This document shows, in pieces, positions 63,901 to 64,000 of a DNA stretch of 64,000 nt (position 1 is its first letter; each line of letters starts with the position of its first letter). The position numbers and the translations under genes were made by a program. Source of the stretch: Bugula neritina (taxonomy: Eukaryota; Bryozoa; Gymnolaemata; Cheilostomatida; Bugulidae); the NCBI GenBank assembly GCA_964035545.1, contig OZ037767.1, positions 9,972,207 to 10,036,206 on the forward strand. The letters are read 5' to 3'. The notes under the pieces were generated by a model. It worked only from the letters and a program-made list of their open reading frames with translations. It made no database searches and had not been told where the DNA came from.

Positions 63901-64000
63901 GAAGACATAAAGAATTGACTTGATACATTCTGATATAGATTGCGAATATTTACATAAATATAATTACGATGTTTTTGATAATTACATGCCTAGTGGCCTT
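60969..64000. other. Intergenic region downstream of RPS6KC1
   Basis: AATAAA at about 61020 is a candidate polyadenylation signal. ATGGTATAATATATGATATA repeats lie at 61010-61140 and a 21-bp minisatellite at 61715-62020. From 62030 to the end there is AT-rich sequence with no coding or RNA gene signal that I can support. Confidence 0.5.
61715..62020 (+). repeat. 21-bp minisatellite downstream of RPS6KC1
   Basis: About 14 copies of CTACCTACTACATGCTATTTG with variants (later copies GTGCTACATGCTGTATGC). The period is a multiple of 3, so Leu/Cys/Tyr-repeat reading frames stay open; these are artefacts. Confidence 0.92.

Overview
This is a eukaryotic, AT-rich, intron-dense animal genome fragment, probably from a spiralian/lophotrochozoan invertebrate. 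That placement is an inference from the gene set (including a calexcitin-type EF-hand protein like that of squid) and the density of microsatellites and tandem repeats; I cannot name the species. No prokaryotic signals, rRNA or CRISPR were seen. Six protein-coding genes were assembled exon by exon, using GT/AG junctions, intron phase and family similarity recalled from memory.

Layout: (1) 1-2287, minus: the 5' half of DPH6 (diphthine-ammonia ligase), running off the left edge. (2) 2288-6805: intergenic, with degenerate hexamer arrays and a complete 1.9-kb foldback element with an 8-bp target-site duplication. (3) 6806-14458, plus: KMO (kynurenine 3-monooxygenase), 12 coding exons, 464 aa. (4) 14459-18791: intergenic, with a small pogo-like MITE and a SINE remnant. 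(5) 18792-22158, plus: calexcitin-like Ca2+-binding protein, 6 exons, 189 aa. (6) 24360-31097, plus: ECH1 dienoyl-CoA isomerase, 8 exons, 329 aa, ending in the peroxisomal signal SKL; intron 3 carries a hAT-type MITE. (7) 33226-44346, minus: a PALS1/MPP5/Stardust MAGUK (L27-L27-PDZ-SH3-GUK), 13 exons, 705 aa, with an alternative first exon giving 757 aa. (8) 44347-51569: a repeat-rich intergenic region with a GC-rich promoter-like island, a 170-bp palindrome and a second, larger copy of the foldback element. (9) 51570-60968, plus: RPS6KC1 (PX-MIT-pseudokinase), 17 exons, 825 aa. (10) 60969-64000: intergenic.

The genes belong to unrelated pathways (diphthamide synthesis, tryptophan catabolism, Ca2+ signalling, fatty-acid oxidation, epithelial polarity, endosomal/sphingosine-kinase-linked signalling), as expected of an animal chromosome.

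The most unusual theme is the tandem repeats in short introns. Two arrays (ECH1 intron 7, RPS6KC1 intron 13) begin exactly at the 5' splice site, so every repeat unit carries a perfect GTGAGT or GTAAGT donor. Several other arrays fill nearly the whole intron or abut the 3' splice site, and one lies in a 608-nt stretch with no G on the sense strand. The second theme is a foldback element family whose ~430-bp inverted arms enclose a hypervariable AT core.
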